A stretch of 64,000 bases of DNA from Panagrolaimus kolymaensis (GCA_028622995.1 JAJQJQ010000017.1:3720001-3784000), one strand, 5' to 3'; counted from the stretch's first letter, positions 1 through 12,411 are shown. Notes: generated by a model not told the origin, from the sequence alone. Made by a program: numbers and translations.

Positions 1-3000
1 GATAATAACAAACCGATGAACCTGCTCGAACCCAACCCGGGCGTCCTTTTTGAGCTTCAGTAACCGAAAATAAAACAGGTTGCATTCCATGTGAAAACAT
101 TGAGGTATTTTTTAAACAATTAATTATTTCAAATGTATATGGAATATTGGCTTTGTTATTAGATACTTCAAAATAAAACCATTGATAATGAGCATTGCGT
201 TGATTAATATCAGGGGAAATAATTAATTCATAATGATTTTCAGCTATTCTAGTCGCTCGCCGCAAATTACCCGATTCAAAACGACTTTCAAATTTTAAAT
301 GATTAATACTTGTATCATTCTTTCCAATGTTATCGAGATCATTATTTGATAAATAAATCTTTTCCGAATTTGGAGCTTTATGAACAGAAGTTTCCATAAT
401 TAAATGATCCAAATCAAAAACAATTTGGGGTAGAAATTGATTTTCAATTCTAAATCTTGCCATCTCTTGTATCATTGCTTCTCGCATTGATTCAGGGTTT
501 GAAAGAAGATCCTGCTGCTCTAAATCCATATCCATTTCACATAAATCTGGATATGGTATTTTTACAAAATCTCCAACGGAAAGGGTTTTCTATAAAAAAA
601 AACATAAAAAGATAGTAAAAGTATTTTAAAATTAAAAACCTGAGCTTCTTCCATTACAAGTTCAACAAAATCAAGTTTTTTAAATTCCGCCATTTTTCGG
701 TGTTTTGTACTCATATCATGAGAAAGGGCTCCATTTTCATATTCAACAAATAATGAACGATAATTTGAATTTAATTCAGAAACTTTTTGTGATGAATATT
801 TTCCAAGATCTCCCTCTTTTGAAGCATTGTCGGAATCTGAACGTAAAACTCGACGGCCAGGATTATTTTGATCCCATCGAAATCCATTATCTGAATCATT
901 ATCTTCTTCTGAAGCTGGTGTTAACATTGCAACATCATCTATATCTCTACCAGACATTAATGAAGCTTGACTTAAAGCAGAATTAAAAAACATAAGGGAT
1001 TCGTCTTCTTCATCTCCTCCATCCTCATCTAAATTAAACAAAACTTTTTATTCATTAAGTGGATATTAAAAAACTTACCACTACTTGGTGATGTATCATC
1101 TAAAGCGCTTTCGCCCGCGTCAACACTTTTATCAAGAATAGGAGTTTTGGAAGGAGACTTGATAGGGGATTTTAATGGAGATTTTGTTAAAGAATTTCTT
1201 AAAGTTCGATTAAGTAAACTTGAATTTCCTTGCTGCCGATTTGAAGCCGCTGTAGCTGCAATAGCTTTTTTATCAATTGGTAATGAATATGATAGTGGAA
1301 ATGATTTTTTTGATGACATGGGAAACGGAGTTGGTGGAAGACACCGCATACATAAAGCGCACAATGAATCCTTTAAAATTCATATTTAAAAAAATATGCG
1401 AAAATATACTTATGTTTTCAGATGTGTGTGATAACTTAAAATCAATAAGTCAATCAAAAGAAAGCATATTTACCTGAAGTTGAATAATAGGAGCTAAAGC
1501 AACATGCTTTGTTGTCTGTAGTTTACGTCGTTCTTCAGTTAAGTGCCGTATTGATGATTCACAAAGTAAAAGGCCATTTAAGCCCATGAGTTGTTCCCTT
1601 CCTTTCTCTAGAAAAAACAAAATAAAAATAAACCAGGAATAAAAAAATATAACAAAAACATTATTTTTCCTGTTACTCACTTGTCCTTGAAAATTGCCGG
1701 AAACAAGCAACTGTGATGAGGGAAATCTCCAAATGGATGATTTCAGAAAATCGCCTTTCAAAATGGCTATTGTAAATTTTAACCAAAACTGAAAGAATTC
1801 CTTTTTCCAATAAAAGGTTTTTATTTTTACCTAAAAAATAATAAAAAAAATGATGATTTTTGAGATGAAGCACAACGTATTTTAAAATTTTATGCTATGT
1901 TTTTTTTTGTTGAAATCTTTGATCGAAGAAAAAGAGATAGGCGCATTCGAGAAAAAAAAGAAGAGATGCTCGAGGGCAATTTATATGGACGATCACAAAA
2001 AAATGAGAGGACCTTTATCACTTTTTCATTTTCAAAATAACAAACAAAGCACGCTTTTTTGCTGCCATTTTTTAAGCCGTTAAAAAAATAGGAGATCGAG
2101 GAAGTTAGTCAGTTAAAAAAAGATGAGTGGTTTTGTGCACTCATTTTTTTATTCATCTCCAGCTGTGAGCTGATGCTTTTGATTTTATTCTTCGATCTTA
2201 GAGTCCAAATAATAAAAAAAAAGTAAACGTTTTTCTTAAATTTTCAAGTAGATCTTTTTTTGTCAAAAAATCAATGCAAAATTGAATTAAGATTTGAAAT
2301 AAATTGAAAGAAAATAATCGGTATGAAATAGTTTTTTCCATTTTTTAATTAAAAATAAAACAGCAGCTCTTTTTTAATATCAATATTTAAAAAAACTTAC
2401 GATTTTTTGAAACAAGATATAAAATTTCAATTAATCTCGCCATTTTTAAAACTGCTTCATTGGCTGCTGCTTCAACTTCAAATTCAGCATCTCCGTCAAA
2501 TGGAAGCAAGGATTGTGAGGTGGTTTCAAACGACATTGTATCGGCTTCACCCGTTGCAAAAGCCTTAGCTTCAGAACACGCTTGAATTTCAATTGAATTA
2601 TATTCATCCAATACCGTAACCAAACGTTCAGCAAAATTTTTCTCTCGTCCCATAACTTGAGCGTTTCGAACTAAAACAAAAACACGGATGAATCAAAAAA
2701 AATTAAGCTTTTTTTCTACAAAAATTGAATATCTGAAGAAAGATATTTTTGCGCAAAAAATAAGTTTTAATGTTTGCTTTTTGACGCAAAGGTTCAAGTA
2801 AGTTCGTTTGCGTGTATTTGACAACTGACAAGTAATCAATGAATTCGAAAGCCAAAGCAATACCCACATGTGAGCAGCAATACAGCAGTTGTTATTTATT
2901 ATTTATTTTTTTTTAAATTAGTTATATTCAAACGAGTGATAAAGTTTTAAATTTTTGATGGCTTACCTGACCGAAGACAGCAAAGACAAATTAATCGTAA

Positions 3001-3875
3001 AATGGTTGAAGAAGTCCATAGACGTTCTGCTTCCATAATTCGACGAGTAAATAATGGAATAATTCCAGAAAGTCGTATTTTAAGGGTAATTTTGCGATCT
3101 TTTGCTGAAACATGAATTAGGGCTAAACTCAATGCATCTGTGGCCATTATTTGCAAAGGTGATGGATTTTTTTCGTTAAATAATGGACGCATGGCTCGAA
3201 GGCAGTAATTTGCTGCATCCAATCGAACGAGGCGACGGAGACGACGTTGACCAACTAAAAATGAATATAAATTTTTCATACTTTGGATATAGTTTTAAAT
3301 AATTACTTGGTTCTTTACAAGTGCTAGCATAACCTCGAAGAAGGCTGCATAAAACAATTGTTGCAACTTCATCTTGAGAAAATTCTATTGCTTTTAATAA
3401 TTTTTCAATTATTTTATCTTGTGAAATATGAGGCACGGAGATTATTTCAAGGGATACATTACCATCATCTTGTTGACGCTCTTTACCTGATGTAGGCCTT
3501 GAGAGTATTGGTGCATCAACTGAATCTTTACGCTTTCTTTGTGGCGATGGCCGTTTATTCTATAAAATAGTAATATCGTAATCGAAGTTTTATCATTCAG
3601 GGAATTTTTAAACTTACAATCGTTTTTGAGGAGTTTTTTTTATTCCCTTTCTTCTTGGTATTGTTAACTTTTGGAGTCAATGCTAAGGGATTTAAAAACC
3701 GATAAAAAGATGGTGAACTTTCAAGGGATTTTGTAAATAATGGACGAATAACTTGCGCAATTGATTGTTGTTCATTTGAATCAGCTTTTGTGGAGCAAAG
3801 TTCAATTAAATATGTGAACAATGATGAAAGATCGCTACCATCGAGGCCATTCATAGAAGATAAAGGCCCTGACAT
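1..3875 (-). CDS. ccpp-1: Cytosolic carboxypeptidase 1 (tubulin deglutamylase), 3' end beyond the window
   Basis: Nine exons can be joined in phase: 3875-3618, 3559-3307, 3254-2967, 2670-2401, 1830-1681, 1607-1474, 1370-1079, 1028-640 and 589 to the left edge, giving about 874 codons. The last exon reads LKFESRF, ESGNLRRA, HYQWFYFEVSN, GMQPVLFSVTEA and RAGSSVCYY, which is the N-terminal beta-sandwich of the M14 carboxypeptidases CCP1/Nna1 (AGTPBP1). The earlier exons align by eye with the armadillo-like N-terminal half of human CCP1, for example AKDRKITLKIRLSG and LLLEKGILSVLVKIYN, followed by an acidic linker. The zinc ligands and catalytic glutamate lie beyond the edge. The family removes glutamates from tubulin side chains and tails; the C. 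elegans orthologue acts on ciliary microtubules. Basic Ser/Thr-Pro repeats (SPLKSPIKSPSKTP) near 1130-1180 look like proline-directed phosphorylation sites. Start chosen at the first Met of the open 5' exon. Confidence 0.9.
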
Positions 3876-4175
3876 ATTTGAAAATAATCAAATAAAGACG
3901 TTATCGATGGGTGCATGAAAGAATAATATTAGAAATTCACACACAATCTAAAGTTGATACTAATAAAAATTATTGAAAGTTAAAAATTAAAGAAAGAAAA
4001 AAATTGTCGAATACAACGACTTGCAAATTCAAATATAAACAAATTATGTGTTAAAAAGTTTATTCAGATTTAAAACCGGTTATAACATTATCACAATATA
4101 AAAGATTTACGATATTAGTAGATAAAGCAAGACTATTTCCAGATTTCTAAACTATAGAGAAAGCAAAACATTTGT
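3876..4175 (-). promoter_or_regulatory. Short intercistronic region: upstream poly(A) signal and putative trans-splice acceptor
   Basis: This is the 300 bp between the KGD4-like stop and the ccpp-1 start. On the minus strand AATAAA occupies 4064-4059. A candidate acceptor (AACTTTAG) ends at 3948, about 110 bp further on and 73 bp before the ccpp-1 ATG. A poly(A) signal followed at about 100 bp by an acceptor is the usual layout of nematode operons, where the downstream cistron receives a spliced leader. The layout is visible; the operon itself is inference. Confidence 0.45.
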
Positions 4176-5250
4176 TCATAGACCATATGCACCTCCATTC
4201 TAAAAAAATAAATATAATAATAAAATATAAATTATCTTTAAAAAATTTTAAGAAATGGAAAAGGACAAAGCTTTTAGGAAAAAAATAAAAGATTTCTAAA
4301 AGGTACGGGTTGCTACGAGCAACCTAAAGTGAGCATGCACAATTAGTAGTCACCTATTTAGAAACTTTTTTTTGTAAACAATAATCAACTATTAAAAAAG
4401 ACACTTACATTAATAGCAGCAATTTCTTCTTCATCAATAATTCGTCGACGGTATCGAGGTGGAAGTTGTGATTCTTCGATGCCTGATCCACGAGGAATGT
4501 TGCCAACTTTACCAATAGATGATGCCTTCGGAGGAGCTAAAATATAATTTGATAAATTGCAAAACAAGAAAATAATATGCAAAACTAACAAGATACGCTG
4601 CTACTGCTGCTAGTTTGCACATTCATAGGATATTTGTTTCTAAAATTTAAAGTTTGTAAAATTTTTTGACAAATGAATTTATATGTATTTACGGATCATA
4701 TTTTGGTTTAGGAGAGCGAGGACCAAGAAATTTAATTGCAGGAGTTCGTGATTTGGAAGATAACTGAAAAAATTAAATTAAATGCGAGATGAGTCAAAAA
4801 AATAATAATACCTGAGTGACAAATCGAGCAACTTGTTGTAAATTCATATTTCCTTCTTTCTTTAGTGTCGTCGTTTGTGGAAGAATTGGCTTTACAGAAT
4901 TTTGTGGTGGATATGATGAAGCTAATTCAATTTGTTTTGGTTTAAAAATTCGTTCGAACCACCGAAAAAGTTGATTATCTTTCCATGTCCTAAAATATGA
5001 TATCATTAAATATGCCAAAGTTTGAATATAACAAAGCAAAAGCTCACTACCACCACTAATAATATTTAAAAAATAAAAGCGAAATAAAGCAAAGCTTTTT
5101 TTATTTTAAAAAATCTTCAAAAAGTTTTGAATAATTGGTAGATAGAAAAAGTGAGATCCACAACAAAGAAAGCACGCTATTCTCACAATAAAATATAAAT
5201 AAAAAGTATTACGTTTTCCAAAATGGCAATAGACGAGTAATAATTGCCAT
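4176..5250 (-). CDS. KGD4/MRPS36-like 2-oxoglutarate dehydrogenase adaptor subunit
   Basis: The core is a 102-residue protein from Met at 4847, built from 4847-4812, 4763-4693, 4639-4590, 4536-4409 and 4199-4176, all in phase. It starts MNLQQVARFV, contains SRTPAIKFLGPRSPKPKY, and ends LPPRYRRRIIDEEEIAAIN then NGGAYGL. This matches human KGD4 in layout and length (103 residues): the N-terminal TPLIRF-like motif and the C-terminal LPQKYRRKL-like motif followed by Gly-Gly. KGD4 tethers the E3 subunit to the mitochondrial 2-oxoglutarate dehydrogenase core. Two further 5' segments (5250-5213 and 4989-4848) are open in the same frame and would add 60 residues starting MAIITRLLPFWKT, giving 162. 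I do not recognise that extension, so Met 4847 may be the true start. The last coding exon is only 24 bp and is supported by a GTAAGT donor and a TTTTTTAG acceptor. Confidence 0.8.
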
Positions 5251-5818
5251 AGTATAAAATTATGGAAGTACCAGAAGAAAACTTTTTGAATATAAAAAAA
5301 ACTTTTCTGTAATAAAACTTTTCAATATGAAAAATTTAGACAAAAAAATGAAAAATTTTGCATTCTGCTTGCAAAACCTTCAATAATTTTTTGTTTGTTT
5401 GCAGCTGTTTCAAATATCCTTCATCGTCAATTGCTGGCTGGTTTCGTTTGTGAGATTTTTATTAATTGTTCAGGGATTTATTGATTTGTTTTTTTTGTTT
5501 ATGTCTCTCCAATTAAAATTTGAGTTTTATTTTTCCATTTAATTGTGGGAGTGTGTATATACAAATTTAAAAAGGTAAATTTATTCATCGCTTTCTTGGA
5601 CTTGGATTATTATAAGAAGAATAAATTACTACACGCACAGAAAATATCATAAGTATAACATTAAATTTGAAAATGAGATTAACTTTTTTTTAAGACTAGA
5701 ATTATTAGTTAGACGAAATGTAATGAAAATGCATGATTAACAAGAAAATTTAAAAATGCTTTAATAAAAAAGCAAAGAAATAATATGCATTTTTTGTTAA
5801 CAAAAAAGATCAGTAAAA

Positions 5819-7187
5819 TTATTCATCAAAGATTTGAATTGCCGCATCAGCTGTTTGAAGAATAAATCGATCGAGCCATGTAACGCTGTTGGGTTTGATG
5901 GATTTACCTTCAAGGTAACCTAGGTGACCGCCATGTTTTAATAAAACGAAAGCATGAAGAGGATGCGAGACGCATAGCTGCTTAATAGGAGAATAAAGAA
6001 CTTCAGGTACAATAGGGTCATCTTCTGCATTCAAAAAGATCATTGGAGTTGTAATATTTGGAATTAAAGGCAAAGATGAAACTGATTTATAAAATTCTTC
6101 AACAGAATTGAAACCCCAAACTCGGCGGTTATAAACATCGTCTAAAACTACAAGGGATGTAGCACCCCAAAGACGGTGTTCGTCCACGATTCCTGATTTG
6201 ATATGAGGCGCAACTGCTGTATTGTAATTTCGTCGAAGAAGTCTCTTCATATTTTCAGTAATAATATAATTATATACTCGTCTACCATTCTCCCATCCTT
6301 GATAACATGGAGCTGATTTAGTTGCACAATATCCTTGTGCAACACTGAGTCCCATAAGTATACGGTTTCGAATTTCTTCGGGCGCTTTTGCAAGATATCT
6401 TGTTGTAACATTTCCACCCATTGAAAACCCTTAAAAAATTTTATATTTAATTTGGTATTAAATAAAAGGCTCATACCAATAGAAATAAATTTTGTTCTTG
6501 GATAAATTTCTGCTATAACTTTCATCATTGCTTCAAGTTCTGCTGTACTACCATAATTAAAAATATGATCTGATGTAAGTTGAACGTCTTTTAATGCACC
6601 CAAATGATTTAGAACCGCGCAACGATAGCCATTCTCTTGTGCTGAATGAACCAAAGTTCGAATATAATTTGATTCAGATGTATTTGCAATACCAGGACAT
6701 AGTGCAAACGTATAATCCTCTCCAGTTGAATGAGCTTCTATTGGTTCAAATACATCGAAAAGAACGGTGGTTCCATCCTCGAGTTTTACAGCATGACGAC
6801 GATCAAAAGTTCGTTTTAGAGTTGCATGCCCAAGGATGCCGTATGCGGCTGTTTGAATGTGACCATTTCGACCCCATACTAATGGAGGATTATACCTGCA
6901 AATATAATTTTTTCATTGAAAATTTTTCTAAAGAAATAACCTTACTTTTCTTTAATAATGGGGCATTTATCGAGAACATCTTTTAAATGATTCCCACTTT
7001 TTGATTTTTCATTGAGATAAACTTTCGGTGGCTCAGAGTAACTAAATATTTTTAGGAAAGTAATTAACCAAATTATGAGAACAATTGAAATAGGCCAAAA
7101 TGGTGTGGGCCAATAATCTGGCGCGATCGCAGCTGGTAATAAAGTTAAATCAATCATTTTTGCATCTAAATACCATATAGTAAACAT
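5819..7187 (-). CDS. ABHD2-like alpha/beta-hydrolase (monoacylglycerol lipase family)
   Basis: Three exons, 7187-6946, 6895-6477 and 6429-5819, encode 423 residues; human ABHD2 has 425. An N-terminal hydrophobic stretch (PISIVLIIWLITFLKIF, near residue 30) looks like a type II membrane anchor. PPLVWGRNGHIQTA is the family's N-terminal signature. The nucleophile elbow is GFSMGGN, split by the last intron between its first Gly codon bases. The acid lies in NAEDDPIVPE and the catalytic histidine in HGGHLGYLEG, so the Ser-Asp-His triad is complete. The MGGNVTTRYL, SVAQGYCA and FHGYNS-like (WGFNSVEEFY) segments point to ABHD2 rather than ABHD1/3. ABHD2 hydrolyses monoacylglycerols and, in mammalian sperm, 2-arachidonoylglycerol in response to progesterone; the worm substrate cannot be inferred. 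A second in-frame Met (MIDLTLLP, residue 11) is an alternative start. Confidence 0.88.
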
Positions 7188-8433
7188 ATTTAATTTTTAC
7201 AGGTGAAATGGTTAATTACAATGTTTATTAAAAAAATCCTAAAAGGAAAATGGTGGTTCGACAGACACAACAGAGCTGTGTAGTTTCGATAAAATAAAAA
7301 CAAAAGTATCATCGTTTAAACTAACAACAAAGGTCCTTTATAGATCACAAATCACTTATAAAGAATGTTCTTTGCACCAACCTCGACAAGGGCAATGAAC
7401 AAACAAAAAATTATTTTGCAACAAAAAATGAAGATAGGCGAAAGTTTCAAACAAAAAAGTTGTGAAAAATTTCACTTTTGTTTAACGGAAACTAAAAAAT
7501 AAAGTTAAATGTCGATAATTTTAAAAAGAAAAAATTGAATTAAATAAAAGAGATTACAAATCCCATAGCAACTTAAAGTGAAGTATATATTGGGTAAAAA
7601 AGGAAAAAACTCGTTCGAGCATTTTCTCTCGAATAGGAGTTTTTCAACGTTAAAAACGTGAAAGAGAAAAAAGAAGCAGACAAAGAGACATAAGCAACAG
7701 GGAAAATATTTTTTTGGAAAATCGCAATAAAAAAGGATATACGAACAACAAAGTTTATAAATAAATACTGGCGTTTTGGTTTTTATGCCAGCCTACTGCC
7801 CAAAAGAATTCAGAAAAAGCAAAACAAAAATATGTATGTAAAACAAAAATGTTGATTTTGTTTTAAAAAAATCTGCTATGTAAATATTCTTGTTTCTGCT
7901 TGTAATCGAACTCAAAGATTGCTTTTTTTGTGATGTTTTAATTGAAGCAGGAAGTTTATCAGTCAGTTAGGCAACTCCCTTAAATTAAAAATGTTCCAAG
8001 GATTTTTTTGTCTGTGTCTTGCTCATATTCAATTTTCTAAGATCTAAGAGCACAGATCATTCAAAAAATTTCTCCTATATAAAGTTGCAAATGTGAACAA
8101 GACTAATCATCACTTTTATCTTTTTTTTCTTCATTGCTTTTTTTTAATGCTTGACTTTTCGAAGTTGTTTTTGACAGATCTCTACACTTTTTTAAACCTC
8201 GTTTTTTGTTCATCTTTTTTCTTCATACTTTGCAATTCTTTATTAATGTAACCTGTCTGCTTTGACTTTTTGTCTTTTTTTAAATAGGAGCAGCAGGCAG
8301 GCCATCAGCACACGTGTTTAGTCAATTTTTTACACAATCGAGTCCCAACTTTTATTTTAACCGTGAAAAAATTTTCCCCAAGTGCGCGTTATTTTTTCCC
8401 AATTGATTAGTAAAACTTTAATTTAAAGGAATC
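7188..8433. promoter_or_regulatory. Divergent intergenic region between the ABHD2-like gene and SCOT
   Basis: These 1.25 kb separate two genes transcribed away from each other, so they probably hold both promoters. I see no coding exon. The half next to SCOT is rich in pyrimidine runs (8110-8290) and contains a palindromic CACGTG at 8311-8316. AT-rich runs elsewhere show no recognisable element. Confidence 0.4.
8311..8316. promoter_or_regulatory. CACGTG E-box upstream of SCOT
   Basis: A perfect CACGTG, embedded in the longer palindrome ACACGTGT, lies 118 bp before the SCOT start codon. Such boxes bind bHLH factors of the Myc/Max, Mondo/Mlx and TFEB (HLH-30) type, which control metabolic genes. 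The motif is seen; its use is not shown. Confidence 0.3.
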
Positions 8434-10417
8434 ATGATTTTTCGTCCATCAACGCTTCTACTTGGAATTCCACAAAAGAGATTACAATTTTCATTTTTAC
8501 GAGCAAATTTTTCCACCACTCGAGTTTTAAATGCTAAAATATATGAAACAGCTGAAGATGCTGTAAAAGATATTCCTGATGGATCAAAATTACTCGTAGG
8601 TGGTTTTGGAATTTGCGGAATTCCCGAAAATTTAATTGCAGCTCTTGCTAAAAGTGGTGTAAAAAATCTTACATGCGTTAGCAGTAAGTTAATTTTAATG
8701 AATATGTTTCACTGAAAGCAAAAAAAAAACATTTCAGATAATGCTGGAATTGATAATTTTGGCCTTGGACAATTGCTTAGAACTCGACAGGTTTTTTGCT
8801 TCAATCGAAAATCATTTCATAAAATAAATTTTTTTAGATTAAAAAAATGATTGCCTCGTATGTTGGTGAAAATGCAGAATTTGCAAGGCAATATTTAGCT
8901 GGAGAATTGGAACTTGAATTTACTCCACAAGGAACCCTTGCTGAACGAATTCGATGCGGAGGAGCCGGTGTACCTGCTTTTTATACACCGACGGGTTATG
9001 GAACGTTAATTCAAGAAGGTCAACAACTTTAAAAAAGTGTTTTATAATTTATTTAATATTTTTCTTTTGTAGGTGGTGCCCCAATTAAATACAGTTCAGA
9101 AAAGAAGGGTCAAATTGAAATTGCGAGTTCACCCAAAGAAGTTTGTTTACTCTTTTTTGACTCCAAAAAATGGAAAAATTAATATTTTTAGACTCGAGTT
9201 TTTAATGGCATAAATTATGTTTTGGAAGAAGCAATTGTTGGAGATTTTTCCTTAATTAAAGCATGGAGAGCAGATAAATTAGGAAATATTCAGTTTAGGT
9301 AATTAATTTTCTGTTTAAAATCATCTTCGATTATGGTACTTTTCGATTATGGTACTTTTTTAATTATAGAATGACTGCAGGAAATTTTAATAATGCTATG
9401 TGTAAAGCTTCGAAATGTACAATTGTTGAAGTAGAAGAAATTGTTGAAATTGGCGAAATAAATCCTAATGATGTACATATTCCATCAATATATTGTCATA
9501 GACTTTTAAAAGGAACAAATTATAAAAAACCCATTGAACGACCTATGTTTGCTCAAGATGGCCCTGTTGAAGAGGTTAAAACTCCAGCAGCTAAAACTCG
9601 TGACATTATTGCTAAGCGTGCCGCTCTTGAATTTCGCGATGGAATGTATGTTAATTTGGGAATTGGTTTACCAACTTTAACTCCTAATTATGTTCCTAAA
9701 GGTGTTACAGTACATCTTCAAAGTGAAAATGGCGTCGTTGGAGTTGTAAGTTTTTTGGTATTTTATCCAAAATGTTTTTAAAAAAAAACTTTTAAAGGGG
9801 CCTTATCCAAAACGAGGCAATGAAGACCCCGATCTGATTAATGCCGGAAAAGAATCAATCACACTTTTGCCTGGTGCTAGCATAGTCGGAAGTGATGAAT
9901 CGTTTGCTATGATTCGAGGGTATCGTTTTATTTTATTTTTTTGACGTAAAGGTTAAAACTAATGTTTCTCTTTTTGTAGAGGTCATATCGATATTACTCT
10001 CTTAGGAGGCATGCAGGTGAGCCAGTACGGTGATTTAGCAAATTGGATGATACCTGTAAGTATTAAATGTCCTTGATCAAAAACAAGAGTAAAAAATTTA
10101 AATATTTTAAGGGTAAAATGGTAAAAGGTATGGGTGGAGCAATGGATCTCGTTAGTGCTCCTGGCTCACGAGTAATTGTGACAATGGAACATACGGCAAA
10201 AGGTGAACCTAAAATTCTCGAAAATTGTAATTTACCATTAACTGGCAAAGGAGTCGTTAATCGAATCATCACAGATATGGCTGTTTTTGATGTTGATAAA
10301 AATGAAGGCCTCATTTTGCTTGAAGTTCGAGAAGATCTTAAAGTTGAAGATATTGTAAATGCAACCGGTTGTGGATTCAAAGTTTCACCAGACCTCAAAA
10401 CTATGGGACCCAATTAA
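8434..10417 (+). CDS. Succinyl-CoA:3-ketoacid coenzyme A transferase, mitochondrial (SCOT/OXCT1)
   Basis: Nine exons (8434-8683, 8738-8790, 8838-9018, 9073-9140, 9192-9298, 9370-9745, 9797-9919, 9980-10055, 10113-10417) join in phase to 512 residues; human OXCT1 has 520. The first 35 residues are basic and rich in Phe, Leu and Ser (FSTTRVL), as in a mitochondrial targeting peptide. The CoA-transferase A half carries [13 protein letters not shown] and [17 protein letters not shown]. The B half carries [16 protein letters not shown], the catalytic-glutamate motif [13 protein letters not shown] (exon 6/7 junction), [27 protein letters not shown] and TGCGFKVSP. The enzyme moves CoA from succinyl-CoA to acetoacetate, the rate-limiting step of ketone-body use, in the mitochondrial matrix. 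The intron at 9299-9369 holds a small tandem repeat. No break or missing motif is seen. Confidence 0.95.
9326..9360. repeat. 16-bp tandem duplication in a SCOT intron
   Basis: TTCGATTATGGTACTT occurs twice head to tail, starting at 9326 and 9342, inside the 71-bp intron between exons 5 and 6. It looks like a recent local duplication and leaves the splice sites intact. Confidence 0.8.
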
Positions 10418-12411
10418 TAATATAAAAGCACAATAGTATTTTCTTTTTCAAATTCATTGTTATTATATCGAATTGACATTATAGATAGAAAACTCCAAAT
10501 AATTTTTAGTGGCCTTTTTCTCCATGACTTTACAATGTCGTAATTTTTTCTTTTTTTTATTTTGATTGATTTTGTATTCAAACAAACAAAGTTTCTTTTT
10601 TTATAAAAACACGCATTTTTACAAGCTTTCGAAAAAATTGATATTTCGTTTTGTGGGTGTAAAGAAAATGATTTTCTACGATATTTGTCGGTCAAAATGA
10701 AATAAGAAAATATACGGAAACGAGAGTGATGATGGAACAAAAAAGAAGCAACTCTGAATCAGAGGAAACTTTGCTTGATTTTAAGGAGAAAAAAAAAACA
10801 GTGTTTCCATTGGCAACATCCATCTCTTTTTTTATGGAAACAAAAGTGATGAAAGAAAGTGAGCTTGCTTGAGGCTAATGGAATTGCGCTCTGTTTTTAT
10901 TGAAAATTTAAGCTCATAGATTAACCTCGATTTTCTTTACGTTCCAAAAAATAGCAGGCAAACTAAAGCTTTCTTCTTTTCCAGTATGGATGTATTTTTA
11001 TGTAGATTGAAAGTGAAAAGATCGAAGATTTTTTTTTCACGGATTTACGCGTTTCTCATTTTTCTAAATATCTCTGCAACAACAAAAAAAAGAGTTTCCG
11101 GAGATTTCAAGTTTTTTTCCTTGACTTGAATCGGTTGACTTTCGTCGCGTAAAAAAAGTAGGCGATGATGATTGACTGACTGAAAAAGGAAAAGTGAGTG
11201 AGTCAATTTTCAGAGAAAATACAACCATGAAAAAGGGAAAAAAGAGAATGTATATTATTCGAATGAGAGAAACTCACTGTCATCGTCACTCACATTCCCT
11301 TTTTTGATCATCGATAAAAAAAAATGGAAAGTGAGTGACCAACAGTATGGATGGATTGGATCTGGTGGCTCGCAACAACACTGGAATTCTCACTTTTTTG
11401 ATTTTTGTTTTCTCAACTTATTTTTTTTCTCATTCTTTTTCTTACAAAAAAAAATCGTGGAAAAATATTGTACTTAAAAAATATTTAAGCTTTTTGTGTG
11501 TGTGTGAAAATTTTAAGGATGCGCAATGATGGTGAATGGAGTAGAGATTGAGTGATTTCGGCGTGTTATTAACCAAAACAAAAATAACAGCAAAAAATAG
11601 CAGTAGTTTCTCATAAGCAAAAACAAAGGAAAGCAGCATTTTTGACGATTGCTCCCTTTTTTTCATCACCATATTTTTTGTTCAATGTTAAAGCAGCTGG
11701 CTGACGACAAGCTTAATGGCAAAAAAAAATTAGCAGAGGGAGAGCATTGACCCCTTTTATGTTTTATTTTTCCTCCCTTTCTTTTTTCATCACTGTCAGA
11801 ATCATTGACAAAACTGCGGGCATTGATCGTGTATATGCATTTATTTTAAGGTTATAAATGTTTTTGAGCTAATTTTTTATGTGTTATTTTGCAGGAAAAA
11901 AACTTAGAATTGTTCCTTCTTCCAAGCAACCACTTGACCATTTTCTTTTAGATTGGTTGTCGTTGTACTTGGTGGCGGTGTTGTTGAACATTTTGATGCT
12001 TTGTTTTTTCTTCTTCTTGTTTTTTGACGCTTTTTCCTTCCTCAAAAAATGAAATCCAAACAAAAAAAAATTGAGTCAATGAAACAAAACCTGAGCCCGC
12101 GTTATTTCTCTTTACTTGTGTTGTTTCAATTTATTATTTACAAATCCTTATCCAACCAATTTTTTTTATCAATGTCCTTTAAATAAAAACTATCCGAAGA
12201 ACAGCTCTTTTTTAATTTTTTTCCTCAAAGATCCACTTTTAAACGAAAAACAGCTGTATCGTGTTCGCTTTGCGGAACAATTATTTTTATTAATCGAATC
12301 GAAACAAATTATTTTTAAAGTCATCATTACAGCTATTTTTTATTTTCAACATAGAAGCCATGTTTATACAATAATTGTTTTATCAAATATTTATTTTTTG
12401 TTTGTTTTAAA
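10418..12411. other. Intergenic region: SCOT 3' flank and upstream region of vab-10
   Basis: No coding exon can be supported in these 2 kb. AATATAAAAG just after the SCOT stop (about 10419) may act as a non-canonical poly(A) signal. Between about 11160 and 11345 there is a cluster of GTGAGTGA, TGACTGACTGA and CACTCAC words on both strands, including one TGAGTCA (AP-1 type) at about 11197. This lies upstream of the first vab-10 exon and could be an enhancer. Confidence 0.4.

Noticed and set aside
10063..10413. 116-codon minus-strand open frame opposite the last SCOT exon
   Set aside because: It is the antisense shadow of the conserved final SCOT exon.
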